The notes under the pieces are model-generated. The model searched no databases, was not told where the DNA came from, and worked only from the letters and a program-made list of their open reading frames with translations. Shown here one piece after another: positions 7,924 to 15,321 of a stretch of 51,305 nt of DNA (within the stretch, counting starts at the first letter, position 1; every line of letters begins with the position of its first letter). The stretch comes from JAULUH01 sp032111745 (GTDB lineage Bacteria > Chloroflexota > Anaerolineae > JAAEKA01): assembly GCA_032111745.1 (NCBI GenBank), contig JAULUH010000076.1, forward strand, positions 1 to 51,305, given 5' to 3'. The translations under genes were made by a program, and so were the position numbers.

Positions 7924-8712
7924 CTAGGCCAGTAATGCTTTCAGGCGCTCCACGTGCGGGGCTACAGCCTCCCGGCCTAGCCGCAGCAGCTCCTCCCTGC
8001 TCGGAAACAGGTAGTCGACCTCGGCCACAGCGGGCTCGATCAACATGTCGGCTGTGCTGTAGGCCTCGCTGCTGTTGAGAACCAGGTTGCTGACGGCCTT
8101 GCTCCCGGCCCAGAAGAAGTTGCGCGGGCCCCCCTGCGCCAGTGGCATCAGGTTGACGGCCAACACCACGTCCGCTCCCCGCTGCCGTAGCTCCGCGATG
8201 ATCAGGTTGTTGCTGGCGAAGCCGTCGCACAGCAGCCGGCCGCGCCACAGCACGGGAGCGACCACGCCTGGCACCGAAGAGCTGGCCCGCACAGCTACCG
8301 CCACGCGGTCCTGGTCGATGATGATCGCCTCGCCGGTGATCAGGTCGGTTGCCCCGACCACAAAGGGCAGTTTGAGCTCACCAAACGTGATGTCACCCAG
8401 GGTGCGAATCAGGGTCATCTCCAGGTTGTGGAGATCGACGAGGCCGAGCTTCCCCAGGTTTTGGCGGAAGGGGTTCAGGAGGAGTGGCCGGACCAGATGC
8501 CGCCACCTGAACTGGTCTGACATCCCGATCATAGTATCTGCGTTCATGCCAGCAGCGATGCAGGCACCCACAATAGCGCCGGCGCTGACCCCGCTCACGC
8601 AGTCGACACGAATCCCCTCCTGCTCCAACACCTGCAGCACGCCTACGTGGGCACGGCCGCGCGCCCCGCCCCCGGATAGCGTCAGGCCCAATTTCTTGGA
8701 TTGTTGCGCCAT
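7924..8712 (-). CDS. Patatin-like phospholipase, RssA/NTE type
   Basis: A 262-residue bacterial patatin of the short RssA-like class. It has GGGARG at residues 14-19, nucleophile Ser43 in GVSAG, and Asp163 in DGF (the third residue differs from the usual DGG/DGA but the Asp is present). It is the last gene of the SCP2 / Fe-ADH / AOR / patatin run. It starts 43 bp after the AOR stop, and the gap holds a small CCAGGCC-AGA-GGCCTGG hairpin (8724-8740). It could release free fatty acids that the upstream redox enzymes then reduce or oxidise; that link is inference from gene order. The sequence differs strongly from the patatins at 394-1737 and 43947-44960. Confidence 0.85.
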   Translation of the reverse strand: MAQQSKKLGLTLSGGGARGRAHVGVLQVLEQEGIRVDCVSGVSAGAIVGACIAAGMNADTMIGMSDQFRWRHLVRPLLLNPFRQNLGKLGLVDLHNLEMTLIRTLGDITFGELKLPFVVGATDLITGEAIIIDQDRVAVAVRASSSVPGVVAPVLWRGRLLCDGFASNNLIIAELRQRGADVVLAVNLMPLAQGGPRNFFWAGSKAVSNLVLNSSEAYSTADMLIEPAVAEVDYLFPSREELLRLGREAVAPHVERLKALLA

Positions 8713-8755
8713 AGCGTTCTACCCCAGGCCAGAGGCCTGGCTGTGCGACCACCGG

Positions 8756-10708
8756 CTATCCGGCCATCGCCGCAGCCCACTCGGCCAGGCCCAGGGCCTC
8801 CAGCTTGCCTGGCAAGGGATAGCCCGTGGTCGGGTCCCACTCCCTGGCCTGGTAGTACAGGTTGAGCAGCAGCTCGATGTCCAGGGTGAAGCCCTCGGTG
8901 CCGCCCTCTTCGATCTGTTGTTGCAGCAACTTCGGCAGCCGGTCGTCAGCCCTGGTGGCGCCCAGGCGAAAGTTCAGCACGCGTTTGAAATTGGTGATGC
9001 GCTCGCCCAGCCGTGTGATCGCCCTGTAATCCACATCCCATCCGGTGATGGACCGCAACAGGGCCACCAGGTTGTCCACCTGCACGTCCTCGAAATGGCA
9101 CATGATCACCGAGTTGGTGAAGCTGCGGAAGTCGATGGTGCTGGCCGCCATGCGGGCCACATCCATGCTCTGTTCGTGGCGCTCCAGCAGGTCCATCCCC
9201 AGCTCGGGGATCACCCGGCCCCGGATCACCTCATAGTAGTCGCCGGCCATGTGGCACCCCCCGCGGCTGGCCGTGGCGTACACCAGGGCCTGGCCCGAGA
9301 AGGCCCGCGGGTCGTGGAAGGGAAGCTCCAGCCCCTTCACCGTCACCGCCAGCTCCGGCACGCCGAAATGCCGGGCCACGGCGTCGGCTCCCTCCGCCAG
9401 CAGGTCACCCACCCCCTGGCGCTGGGCAATCCGCTCCACCAGGGTGAACACGGGCGGCAGATTGCCCCAGGTCAGGTCGAGGCCCTCGGTGTCAGCCCGT
9501 CCGGCAATGCCCTCGTTGTACAGGTAGTAGAGCAGGCCAATGGTGTGTGACGTCGAGATGGTGTCCAGGCCATACAGGTTGCACAAATGGCCGGCATAGG
9601 CCGCCCCCTGCAGGTCGTCGCAACCGATCAGCGCGCTAAAGCCCACCGCGGTCTCATACTCCGGCCCGTCGACCCGCGGCGTCTCGCTGCCCCTGACCGC
9701 GCTGCGCTCGACGGCATAATGGTCCAGGTGGACCTCCCGGCCGCAGGAGATGGGGCAGCGGAAGCACGGCACATGGCGGTCCAGCATGGTGTCCATAAAC
9801 ACGCCCACGTTAATGCCATCCTCGATCTGCAGATCAGTGCTGGCGGTGTAGTAGCGCATGGGCGTGTCGCCGTACATGTAGCCCAGGTCTGCGCCCATCA
9901 GCGTGCCGGTCAGGCGCAGCCCAATCACGAACATGTCCTCCACCACGAAGCGCATGGCCGCCCGCAACGCCTCTTTGAAGGCCGGCGGATCGGCCAGGGG
10001 GATGTCGAAGCGGCCGCCGCAAGCGATGGCCTTCAAGCGCTTGCTGCCCATCACCGTGCCCATCCCCGTGCGCGCGGCGGCCCGCCCGTGGTCGTTCATC
10101 ACCGCCGCATACTTCACCAGGTTCTCGCCGGCCGGGCCGATGGTAGCCACGTGCAGCCGCAGCTTCTCCTCCTCCCGGGCTATCTCCTCCCTGACCCGAT
10201 CCTGGGTGTCGTAATGGTTGAGGCCCCACAGGTGGGTGGCGTCGTGCAGGTGCACCACACCATTCACGATGCCGAGGTACACCGGCTCGGCCGCCTGGCC
10301 GGTGATGATGATCCCATCGTATCCGGCGTGCCGCAGGGCCGGCCCCCAGTGGCCGCCGCCGTTGGCCTCCCCCACCAGCCCCGTAGCCGGCGATCGCGCC
10401 ACCACGCTGTAGCGCCCTGCCGCCGGGACCTGGGTGCCCACAAAGGGGCCGGTCATGAAGATCAGCGGGTTGTCAGGCCCCAGCGGATCCGTGTCCGCCG
10501 TGATGAAGTCGGCCAGGTACCGCGCCCCCAGGCCGCTCCCACCCACGAACTGGCGGGCATAGGCGGGGTTGAGGGGCTCGTCCCACCAGCGGCCGCCGGA
10601 CAGGTCGACCCGCAGGATGCGGCCGAGGTAGCCGGGCAGGCTTGGATTGGGGGGCATCCGCCGGCCGGTGCCGGGTGCGGCGCCGGCCGCCTCTGCGCTA
10701 GATGTCAT
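8756..10708 (-). CDS. Tungsten-containing aldehyde:ferredoxin oxidoreductase family
   Basis: A 650-residue protein covering the whole AOR family: N-terminal domain GYLGRILRVDLSGG, FVGGSGLGARYL, and GPFVGTQVPAAGRYSVV (pterin binding). The [4Fe-4S] cysteines are CFRCPISC near residues 311-318 and a fourth Cys in GGCHMAG near 484. These enzymes contain a bis-pterin tungsten (or molybdenum) centre and interconvert aldehydes and carboxylates with ferredoxin or a partner. The gene begins two bases after the Fe-ADH stop, so the two are tightly coupled. Together they could convert acid to aldehyde to alcohol, or the reverse. The first ~17 residues are Ala/Pro-rich and may not belong to the fold. Confidence 0.9.
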   Translation of the reverse strand: MTSSAEAAGAAPGTGRRMPPNPSLPGYLGRILRVDLSGGRWWDEPLNPAYARQFVGGSGLGARYLADFITADTDPLGPDNPLIFMTGPFVGTQVPAAGRYSVVARSPATGLVGEANGGGHWGPALRHAGYDGIIITGQAAEPVYLGIVNGVVHLHDATHLWGLNHYDTQDRVREEIAREEEKLRLHVATIGPAGENLVKYAAVMNDHGRAAARTGMGTVMGSKRLKAIACGGRFDIPLADPPAFKEALRAAMRFVVEDMFVIGLRLTGTLMGADLGYMYGDTPMRYYTASTDLQIEDGINVGVFMDTMLDRHVPCFRCPISCGREVHLDHYAVERSAVRGSETPRVDGPEYETAVGFSALIGCDDLQGAAYAGHLCNLYGLDTISTSHTIGLLYYLYNEGIAGRADTEGLDLTWGNLPPVFTLVERIAQRQGVGDLLAEGADAVARHFGVPELAVTVKGLELPFHDPRAFSGQALVYATASRGGCHMAGDYYEVIRGRVIPELGMDLLERHEQSMDVARMAASTIDFRSFTNSVIMCHFEDVQVDNLVALLRSITGWDVDYRAITRLGERITNFKRVLNFRLGATRADDRLPKLLQQQIEEGGTEGFTLDIELLLNLYYQAREWDPTTGYPLPGKLEALGLAEWAAAMAG

Positions 10709-10710
10709 GG

Positions 10711-11874
10711 CTAGAAGTCGACTGGCCTTCCGTCGTAAGCGTAGCGGAAGATGTTGGCGAACTCCTCGGTAGTCGGGATGCGCGGGCTGCTGGCCGCGGC
10801 ATCCCCCTCGCCGCTACGAACCATGTCCAGGATAAGATCCTCGTAGTAGCCGCGATGAATCCCCAGCTCCGCCACGGTCATGGGCTGTCCCAGCTCCTGC
10901 ATCAACTCGCGCACGGCGGCGATCAGGCTAGCGGCCCCCTCCTCCACGGTGCTCGCCGGCAGGCCGAGGAAGCGGGCGATCTCAGCATAGCGCTCCGCCG
11001 ACACCGGCAGGCTAAACTCCATGGTGTACGGCAGGAACAGGCCCACCGCCCGGCCATGGGGCACCTTGAAGAAGGCTCCCAGCGGATGCCCGCAGGCATG
11101 GGAGGTCGAGGCCTGGGAGTTGCTCATGGCCAAACCACTGATGCTGGAGGCCAGGTGCATCTTGGCGCGCGCCTCTGGATCCTCAGACCCGTCCATCACC
11201 GACCGCGGCAGGTACTCGAATACCATGCGGATGGCCTGCAGGCAGAGCCCATCCGTGAACTCATTGCGCCAGGTGCTGGTATAGGACTCGATGGCTTGGG
11301 CCAGCGCGTCCATGCCCGTGTCCGCCGCCAACCGGGCCGGCATGTGCATCACCATGGCCGGATCCACAATGGCGTAGTCCGCGATCAGCTCCCGGCTTCC
11401 CAGCACCAGCTTGCGCTGGGCTTCCTGGTCGGAGAGGATGACCATCCAGGTGCACTCGGAACCAGTGCCGCTGGTGGTGGGGATGTTTACCAGCCGGGCC
11501 TTCTGGCGCACGCCCAGGGGCACCAGCGGGCTGATCTCGTCTGGAGCCAGGTCAGGCCGCTCGTACAGCGCCCACATGGCCGCTGCCGCGTCCATACACG
11601 AGCCACCGCCCAGGCCGACGATCCAGTCGGGCTCGAACTCGGCCAGGATCGCCGCGCCCAGCTGGGCCGTTTGCAGCGAGGGCTCCGGCTCCACCTGGTT
11701 GAAGATCCCTACTTCCATCCCGGCCGCCTCCAGGCGCTGCCGCACAGGAATCGTGTAGCCCAGGCTGTCCAGCACGCTGTCGGTGACGATGAAGGCACGC
11801 TTTCCCTGTAGCTCCTCGAGATAATCCAACGCGTCCTCGCCGAAGACGATCTGTGGGCTAGAGAAGAACCACAT
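10711..11874 (-). CDS. Iron-type (group III) alcohol dehydrogenase
   Basis: A 387-residue Fe-ADH. It has the NAD-binding GGGSCMD loop, PTTSGTGSE, and the metal-site region TGMDALAQAIESY followed by CGHPLGAFFKVPHG. Of the four usual metal ligands (Asp, His, His, His) the Asp and the last two His are present, but the first His is Gln (codon CAA near 11300), so metal binding may differ from FucO-like enzymes. CGGAG stands eight bases before the ATG. It sits four bases after the SCP2 gene and two bases before the AOR gene, so it probably works on the aldehyde produced or consumed by AOR. Confidence 0.9.
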   Translation of the reverse strand: MWFFSSPQIVFGEDALDYLEELQGKRAFIVTDSVLDSLGYTIPVRQRLEAAGMEVGIFNQVEPEPSLQTAQLGAAILAEFEPDWIVGLGGGSCMDAAAAMWALYERPDLAPDEISPLVPLGVRQKARLVNIPTTSGTGSECTWMVILSDQEAQRKLVLGSRELIADYAIVDPAMVMHMPARLAADTGMDALAQAIESYTSTWRNEFTDGLCLQAIRMVFEYLPRSVMDGSEDPEARAKMHLASSISGLAMSNSQASTSHACGHPLGAFFKVPHGRAVGLFLPYTMEFSLPVSAERYAEIARFLGLPASTVEEGAASLIAAVRELMQELGQPMTVAELGIHRGYYEDLILDMVRSGEGDAAASSPRIPTTEEFANIFRYAYDGRPVDF

Positions 11875-11878
11875 GGGC

Positions 11879-12283
11879 TTACTCCGGGAACTCGGTAGGC
11901 ACCTGGGTGGCCGCGTTCACTAGCTCCTGCGTCGCCTTCACGCTGCGCAGGATCTTCGCCATGTTGCCCTTGAGCTTAAGCTGGCGCGTGATCAAGGCCT
12001 GGATGGGATCGACCTTCTTCTCGATGACCTTTTTGAATGAGGCCACCTTGCCGCTGACCTCGAACTCCGGCGTCTTGCTGCCAGGGTCGGCCACGGTGTA
12101 GGCGTCCCGGCACTCCCCATGCCACAGGTCGAGGTACACGGTCTCCGTGGCACCATTCTTCAGCTCGGCGGTGAAGTAAAAATCCCCTTCCCACTCTGCA
12201 CCGGCCTCTCTGTAGGCAGCACTATTATTGATTGCGTCCTTAAATGCCTTTGCCCACTCATCGGACAAGAACGGAATGGCCAT
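11879..12283 (-). CDS. SCP2-domain lipid-binding protein
   Basis: A 134-residue protein. The ATG at 12283 has AGGAGG eight bases upstream; the longer frame to 12334 is rejected because it overlaps the promoter leader. The sequence shows a WEGDFYF strand, a YLDLWHGECRDAY motif and the C-terminal ITRQLKLKGNMAKILR segment of the SCP2 fold. It heads the operon SCP2 / Fe-ADH / AOR / patatin. In this position it may present acyl chains or fatty aldehydes to the redox enzymes, which is an inference. Its promoter carries the operator shared with the phasin operon. Confidence 0.8.
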   Translation of the reverse strand: MAIPFLSDEWAKAFKDAINNSAAYREAGAEWEGDFYFTAELKNGATETVYLDLWHGECRDAYTVADPGSKTPEFEVSGKVASFKKVIEKKVDPIQALITRQLKLKGNMAKILRSVKATQELVNAATQVPTEFPE

Positions 12284-12344
12284 CGTCGATACCTCCTGCG
12301 GGGGGTGTGGATTGCGAATCTGGTGTGCACACATGCCGGCCCAT

Positions 12345-12357
12345 GACGCAGCGCGTC
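12345..12357. promoter_or_regulatory. Operator GACGCAGCGCGTC upstream of the SCP2/ADH/AOR operon
   Basis: A perfect GACGC-AGC-GCGTC dyad sits about +6 to +18 relative to the predicted transcription start. Including flanks, ATGACGCAGCGCGTC (12343-12357) is identical over 15 bases to the site at 3103-3117. Confidence 0.75.
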
Positions 12358-12369
12358 TTTACCGCTGCC

Positions 12370-12398
12370 AATATACCACAATGCCGGGCGAGGGCAAA
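12370..12398 (-). promoter_or_regulatory. Promoter of the SCP2/ADH/AOR/patatin operon
   Basis: TTTGCC (12393-12398), 17 bp, TATATT (12370-12375) on the minus strand. The -35 end lies four bases from the palindrome at 12402. Confidence 0.6.
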
Positions 12399-12401
12399 AT
12401 A

Positions 12402-12453
12402 GTAGGGGCATGAACGGCGTGGCCTCGCGAGGCCACGCCGTTCATGCCCCTAC
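12402..12453. repeat. Family-B palindrome, perfect 52 bp
   Basis: Two perfect 26-base arms without spacer, beginning GTAGGGGCATGAACGG and ending in its complement. The terminal CTAC supplies the TAG stop codon (12450-12452) of the exonuclease gene. Related copies are at 19762-19822, 22226-22296 and, degenerate, 42142-42185. It could form a strong hairpin in either transcript and may act as a terminator between the two minus-strand units. Confidence 0.9.
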
Positions 12454-13835
12454 GGCCCCCCCGCTATCTTCCGCTCAATCCGCTCCAACCTCCTCCGCAA
12501 CCCCGCCACCGCCTGCTCGCGCGCTGGCGCTGCCGGGATCCCGCCCGCTGTGTGCAGCCCCCACAGCGTCCACTTGCGCGCGGCCCCCAGGTCGATCTCG
12601 TGCCACTCGTAGTGCTTGGCCAGCTCCTCAAAGGGCTTGGGATCATGCCCCGGCACGCTGGTGATCCAGTCCTGCCACACGGCCACCGCCTCGGCCCGCC
12701 GCTCCTGGCGCTTCAGCAGCCAACCCAACCGCCCCAGGGTGAGGCACCGCAATTCGTCCGGCAACGGCCCGGCCAGCGCCTGCCGATAAGCCATCTCGCC
12801 CACCGGTAGCCAACCCAACGCCTCGAAGCTGCGCCCTAGTGTGACATAATCCACCGGGTGCAGGTCCTGGGTGCGGAGCAGCCGGCCCTCCTCCTCAAAT
12901 GGCGTGCACAGCATGGCGGCTAGCGGCACCATGCTCACCACGTCCTCCCGGTTGTGATAGAACACCTGGCCAATGCCCTGCACCGCCTCTGGTGTCGGCT
13001 TGCCACCGCCCCGCGCGTACTCCTGGTACAGGGAGGGGATCAGCCAGCCCGGCACGTCTTCCTCGCTACGCTGAAAGGCCAGGATATCTCGCTCGAGGGC
13101 CTGCATGGCGCACGAGGGTAGTCGCAGGCGCCAGCGCTGCCGCGCCACCGGCAACAGATCCAGGTGCCCCGCAGGCAGCGGTGACGGCAGCCGGTGCATG
13201 GCGTAACGGGTCGCCAGCAGCGGCGCGTCGAAGGCCCGGCCGTTGAAGCTCACCAACCCCGTGCCACCGGCCAGCAGCTCCCCGGTAATGTGCAGCAGGG
13301 CTCGCTCCTCGCCCGGATGCCGCATGAACACCTGGCGCACCACGTAGGCCGGCCCCGCGCCCGCCCCCCCTGGCTCGAACGCGCCGATTCCCACCATGAA
13401 GGCCAGGGTGCCCGCGCCACTGCCGAGCCCGGTGGTCTCGGTGTCCACGAACGCCGCTCGCCAGAAGTCGAAGCCGCTCAGCCCCGCATCCCGCGCGCAC
13501 GCCGCCACCGCTGCGCCCGAGACCTGCAGCGCCGCCGTCAATGGCCAGCCCCCGCGGGTCTCCTCCAGCACATAGTGCTGCTCCACCACCACACACGGCC
13601 CGTACGGCGTCTGCACTACCTGGCTGCCCGCCAGCTCCTCCACGGCCAGCGGGGCTCCTTCCGCCGCCGGCCGCGGCGCTACCACCGGCGCCTCTGGCGC
13701 GCTCGCCAGGCCGGCCGGCCGCTCCGCCCGCGCCAGCCCCGCGCGCCCCTTGTGCACGCCCAGCTTCTGCAGGCGCCGCAGCCGCTCGCCTATATTGTCG
13801 CTATCGCCAGGACCACTGTCAGGTTTGCCGGTCAT
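12450..13835 (-). CDS. YprB-like DEDD exonuclease (RNase H-like) with helical C-terminus
   Basis: A 461-residue protein. Residues ~1-75 are a basic, Ala/Pro-rich linker. The core (~125-300) is a 3'-5' exonuclease-type RNase H fold: FVDTETTGLG supplies the first Asp and Glu, VSFNGRAFDAPLL the next Asp, and NREDVVSM the last. The rest (~320-450) is helical and TPR-like (SFEALGWLPVGEMAYRQAL). This layout matches the ribonuclease-H-like YprB family, whose cellular substrate is not established. The stop codon is made by the family-B palindrome. It follows the CPBP gene by 22 bases and probably shares its transcript. Confidence 0.8.
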   Translation of the reverse strand: MTGKPDSGPGDSDNIGERLRRLQKLGVHKGRAGLARAERPAGLASAPEAPVVAPRPAAEGAPLAVEELAGSQVVQTPYGPCVVVEQHYVLEETRGGWPLTAALQVSGAAVAACARDAGLSGFDFWRAAFVDTETTGLGSGAGTLAFMVGIGAFEPGGAGAGPAYVVRQVFMRHPGEERALLHITGELLAGGTGLVSFNGRAFDAPLLATRYAMHRLPSPLPAGHLDLLPVARQRWRLRLPSCAMQALERDILAFQRSEEDVPGWLIPSLYQEYARGGGKPTPEAVQGIGQVFYHNREDVVSMVPLAAMLCTPFEEEGRLLRTQDLHPVDYVTLGRSFEALGWLPVGEMAYRQALAGPLPDELRCLTLGRLGWLLKRQERRAEAVAVWQDWITSVPGHDPKPFEELAKHYEWHEIDLGAARKWTLWGLHTAGGIPAAPAREQAVAGLRRRLERIERKIAGGP

Positions 13836-13857
13836 GGTTCAAGGCCACATGCCATCC

Positions 13858-14829
13858 CTACAGGTTGGCCAACACCAGCACGCTAAGGAAATTATAGCCG
13901 AAATGCACCATAATGGGCACATTCAGGTTGTACCGCCGGCGCAGCCAGCCCAACACAAGGGCGATAATCAGCACCAACAACGTGGCCGGCGAAAACCCAT
14001 ACTGGCTGTGGACGATGGTGAACATCAGCGCCGTCACCAGCAGCCCAAAGCGCGGCTGCAGCGCCCCGCGAAACACCAGCTCTTCGCCCAGGGCCGCGGT
14101 CAGGCCAATGGTCAGCGCAGCCCAGAAGCCGGTGAACTCTCCGAACAATACGTTGCCCGCGGCGTTCAGACCTTCCAGCCCCTCCGGGTCGAGCTGCTGC
14201 CACAGCATGGTTACCGCGACCTGCAGCCCCAGCAACACGGCCATTCCCACCACCGCTACCCCTACCTGTTGCAGGGTCACGCGCTCCAGCCCCAGCCGCT
14301 CAGCCACCTGCCGCGGCGAGCGCCGCGTGAACAGCCCCAGGCCCGTGAGCGCCAGCACCACCATGCCCACGCCCTGCGCCCACGCCAGGTCGGAGGTCAT
14401 CTGGAAGCCCATCAGCTCCAGGGCCTCGGCGTCGGTTAACAGGGGCTGCTGGCTCAGGCCGGTGCCCACCAGGTAGACGGCATACACCAACGCCGTCACG
14501 GTCACCGCCGGCTCCGGGTCGATAGGCATGACCCGGGCCAGCAGCCTGCGCACCGGCGGCAGCAGCGGCAGGAAAGCCAGCAGGCCGGTCACGCCGACGC
14601 CAATGAACAGGGTCCGGTAGCCTGCCATGGCCTGCTCCGGCAGCCCCGGCACCGCCCCCCCGCCAGGCAGGGCCAGCCCGGCCAGCCCGAACAGCAGCAT
14701 CAGCCCATTCAGCGCGACCAGCGACAGGAGCGTCATCCAGCGGAAGGCCGGGCTGTAGGCCTCCAGGTTGGCCAGCACCAGCACCATCGACAGCAGCAAG
14801 AACGGCAATAAGGTGACAGCAGCTTCCAC
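13858..14829 (-). CDS. CPBP-family (Abi/CAAX-type) intramembrane protease
   Basis: A 323-residue membrane protein with about eight hydrophobic segments, starting at GTG. It has the three CPBP motifs in order: GEELVFRG (Glu-Glu and Arg), FTIVHSQYG (His) and PIMVHFGYNF (His), so the zinc-glutamate active site is complete. Family members include Rce1-like proteases and bacteriocin-immunity proteins; the substrate here is unknown. It is upstream of the YprB-like gene on the same strand. The ~490 bp before it (14830-15321) contain repeats only. Confidence 0.85.
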   Translation of the reverse strand: MEAAVTLLPFLLLSMVLVLANLEAYSPAFRWMTLLSLVALNGLMLLFGLAGLALPGGGAVPGLPEQAMAGYRTLFIGVGVTGLLAFLPLLPPVRRLLARVMPIDPEPAVTVTALVYAVYLVGTGLSQQPLLTDAEALELMGFQMTSDLAWAQGVGMVVLALTGLGLFTRRSPRQVAERLGLERVTLQQVGVAVVGMAVLLGLQVAVTMLWQQLDPEGLEGLNAAGNVLFGEFTGFWAALTIGLTAALGEELVFRGALQPRFGLLVTALMFTIVHSQYGFSPATLLVLIIALVLGWLRRRYNLNVPIMVHFGYNFLSVLVLANL

Positions 14830-14945
14830 GAGTTTTATTCGGGTCCTTTTCTAGTGAATATACACCACCACCGGCATATGCCGGACACCATCATTGCCAA
14901 CCGGGCCGTCTCCTCCCCGTCACAGCGAGGAGAGCCGCCACCTCT

Positions 14946-15188
14946 TCGTCATTGCGAGACCGTCATACCCGCCGGGCGGTATGCTACGAAGACACGAAGT
15001 ACGACACTTTCTGAACAGGCGCCCTGCCGGGAGGCGCCCGGCACCACGATGAAAGAAAATGGTCGTGCCTGGATCCTCATAGCCCGAGATGCCGCTGGCC
15101 AGCTAGTCGCCTTGCCGTGGATAGCGGCTATTTTCAAAGCAGGAGGGCCGCCGATCGCGCAGCAGCCTGCAAGGACGAAGCAATCTCC
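14946..15188. repeat. Dispersed element with CATTGCGAG and GAAGCAATCTCC ends
   Basis: The segment begins TCGTCATTGCGAG and ends GACGAAGCAATCTCC. I know these two end sequences as the ends of an intergenic repeat seen in many environmental bacterial genomes, normally much closer together. Here the interior is expanded by other hairpins, for example CATACC...GGTATG near 14968 and GGCGCC...GGCGCC near 15020. No gene is visible. Confidence 0.5.
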
Positions 15189-15218
15189 TTTGCAACACCG
15201 CCAATACCTTCCGGGATT

Positions 15219-15308
15219 GGAGTCGAGGCTTTAGCCGGCCGGTGCGCCTAATCACCGGCTGAAGCCTCGACTCCACCATTGTAGCCGGCCGGCTAAAGCC
15301 TCGACTCC
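15219..15308. repeat. Family-A elements, inverted pair plus extra arm
   Basis: GGAGTCGAGGCTTTAGCCGG (15219-15238) is followed by the inverted arm GGCTGAAGCCTCGACTCC ending at 15274, then a further inverted arm CCGGCTAAAGCCTCGACTCC ending at 15308. The array ends 13 bp downstream of the stop of the XPB-like gene. Confidence 0.9.
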
Positions 15309-15321
15309 GTCCTCAGGACTC

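Noticed and set aside
8075..10714. Long plus-strand frames over the patatin and AOR genes
   Set aside because: They lie opposite well-defined genes and show no recognisable sequence.
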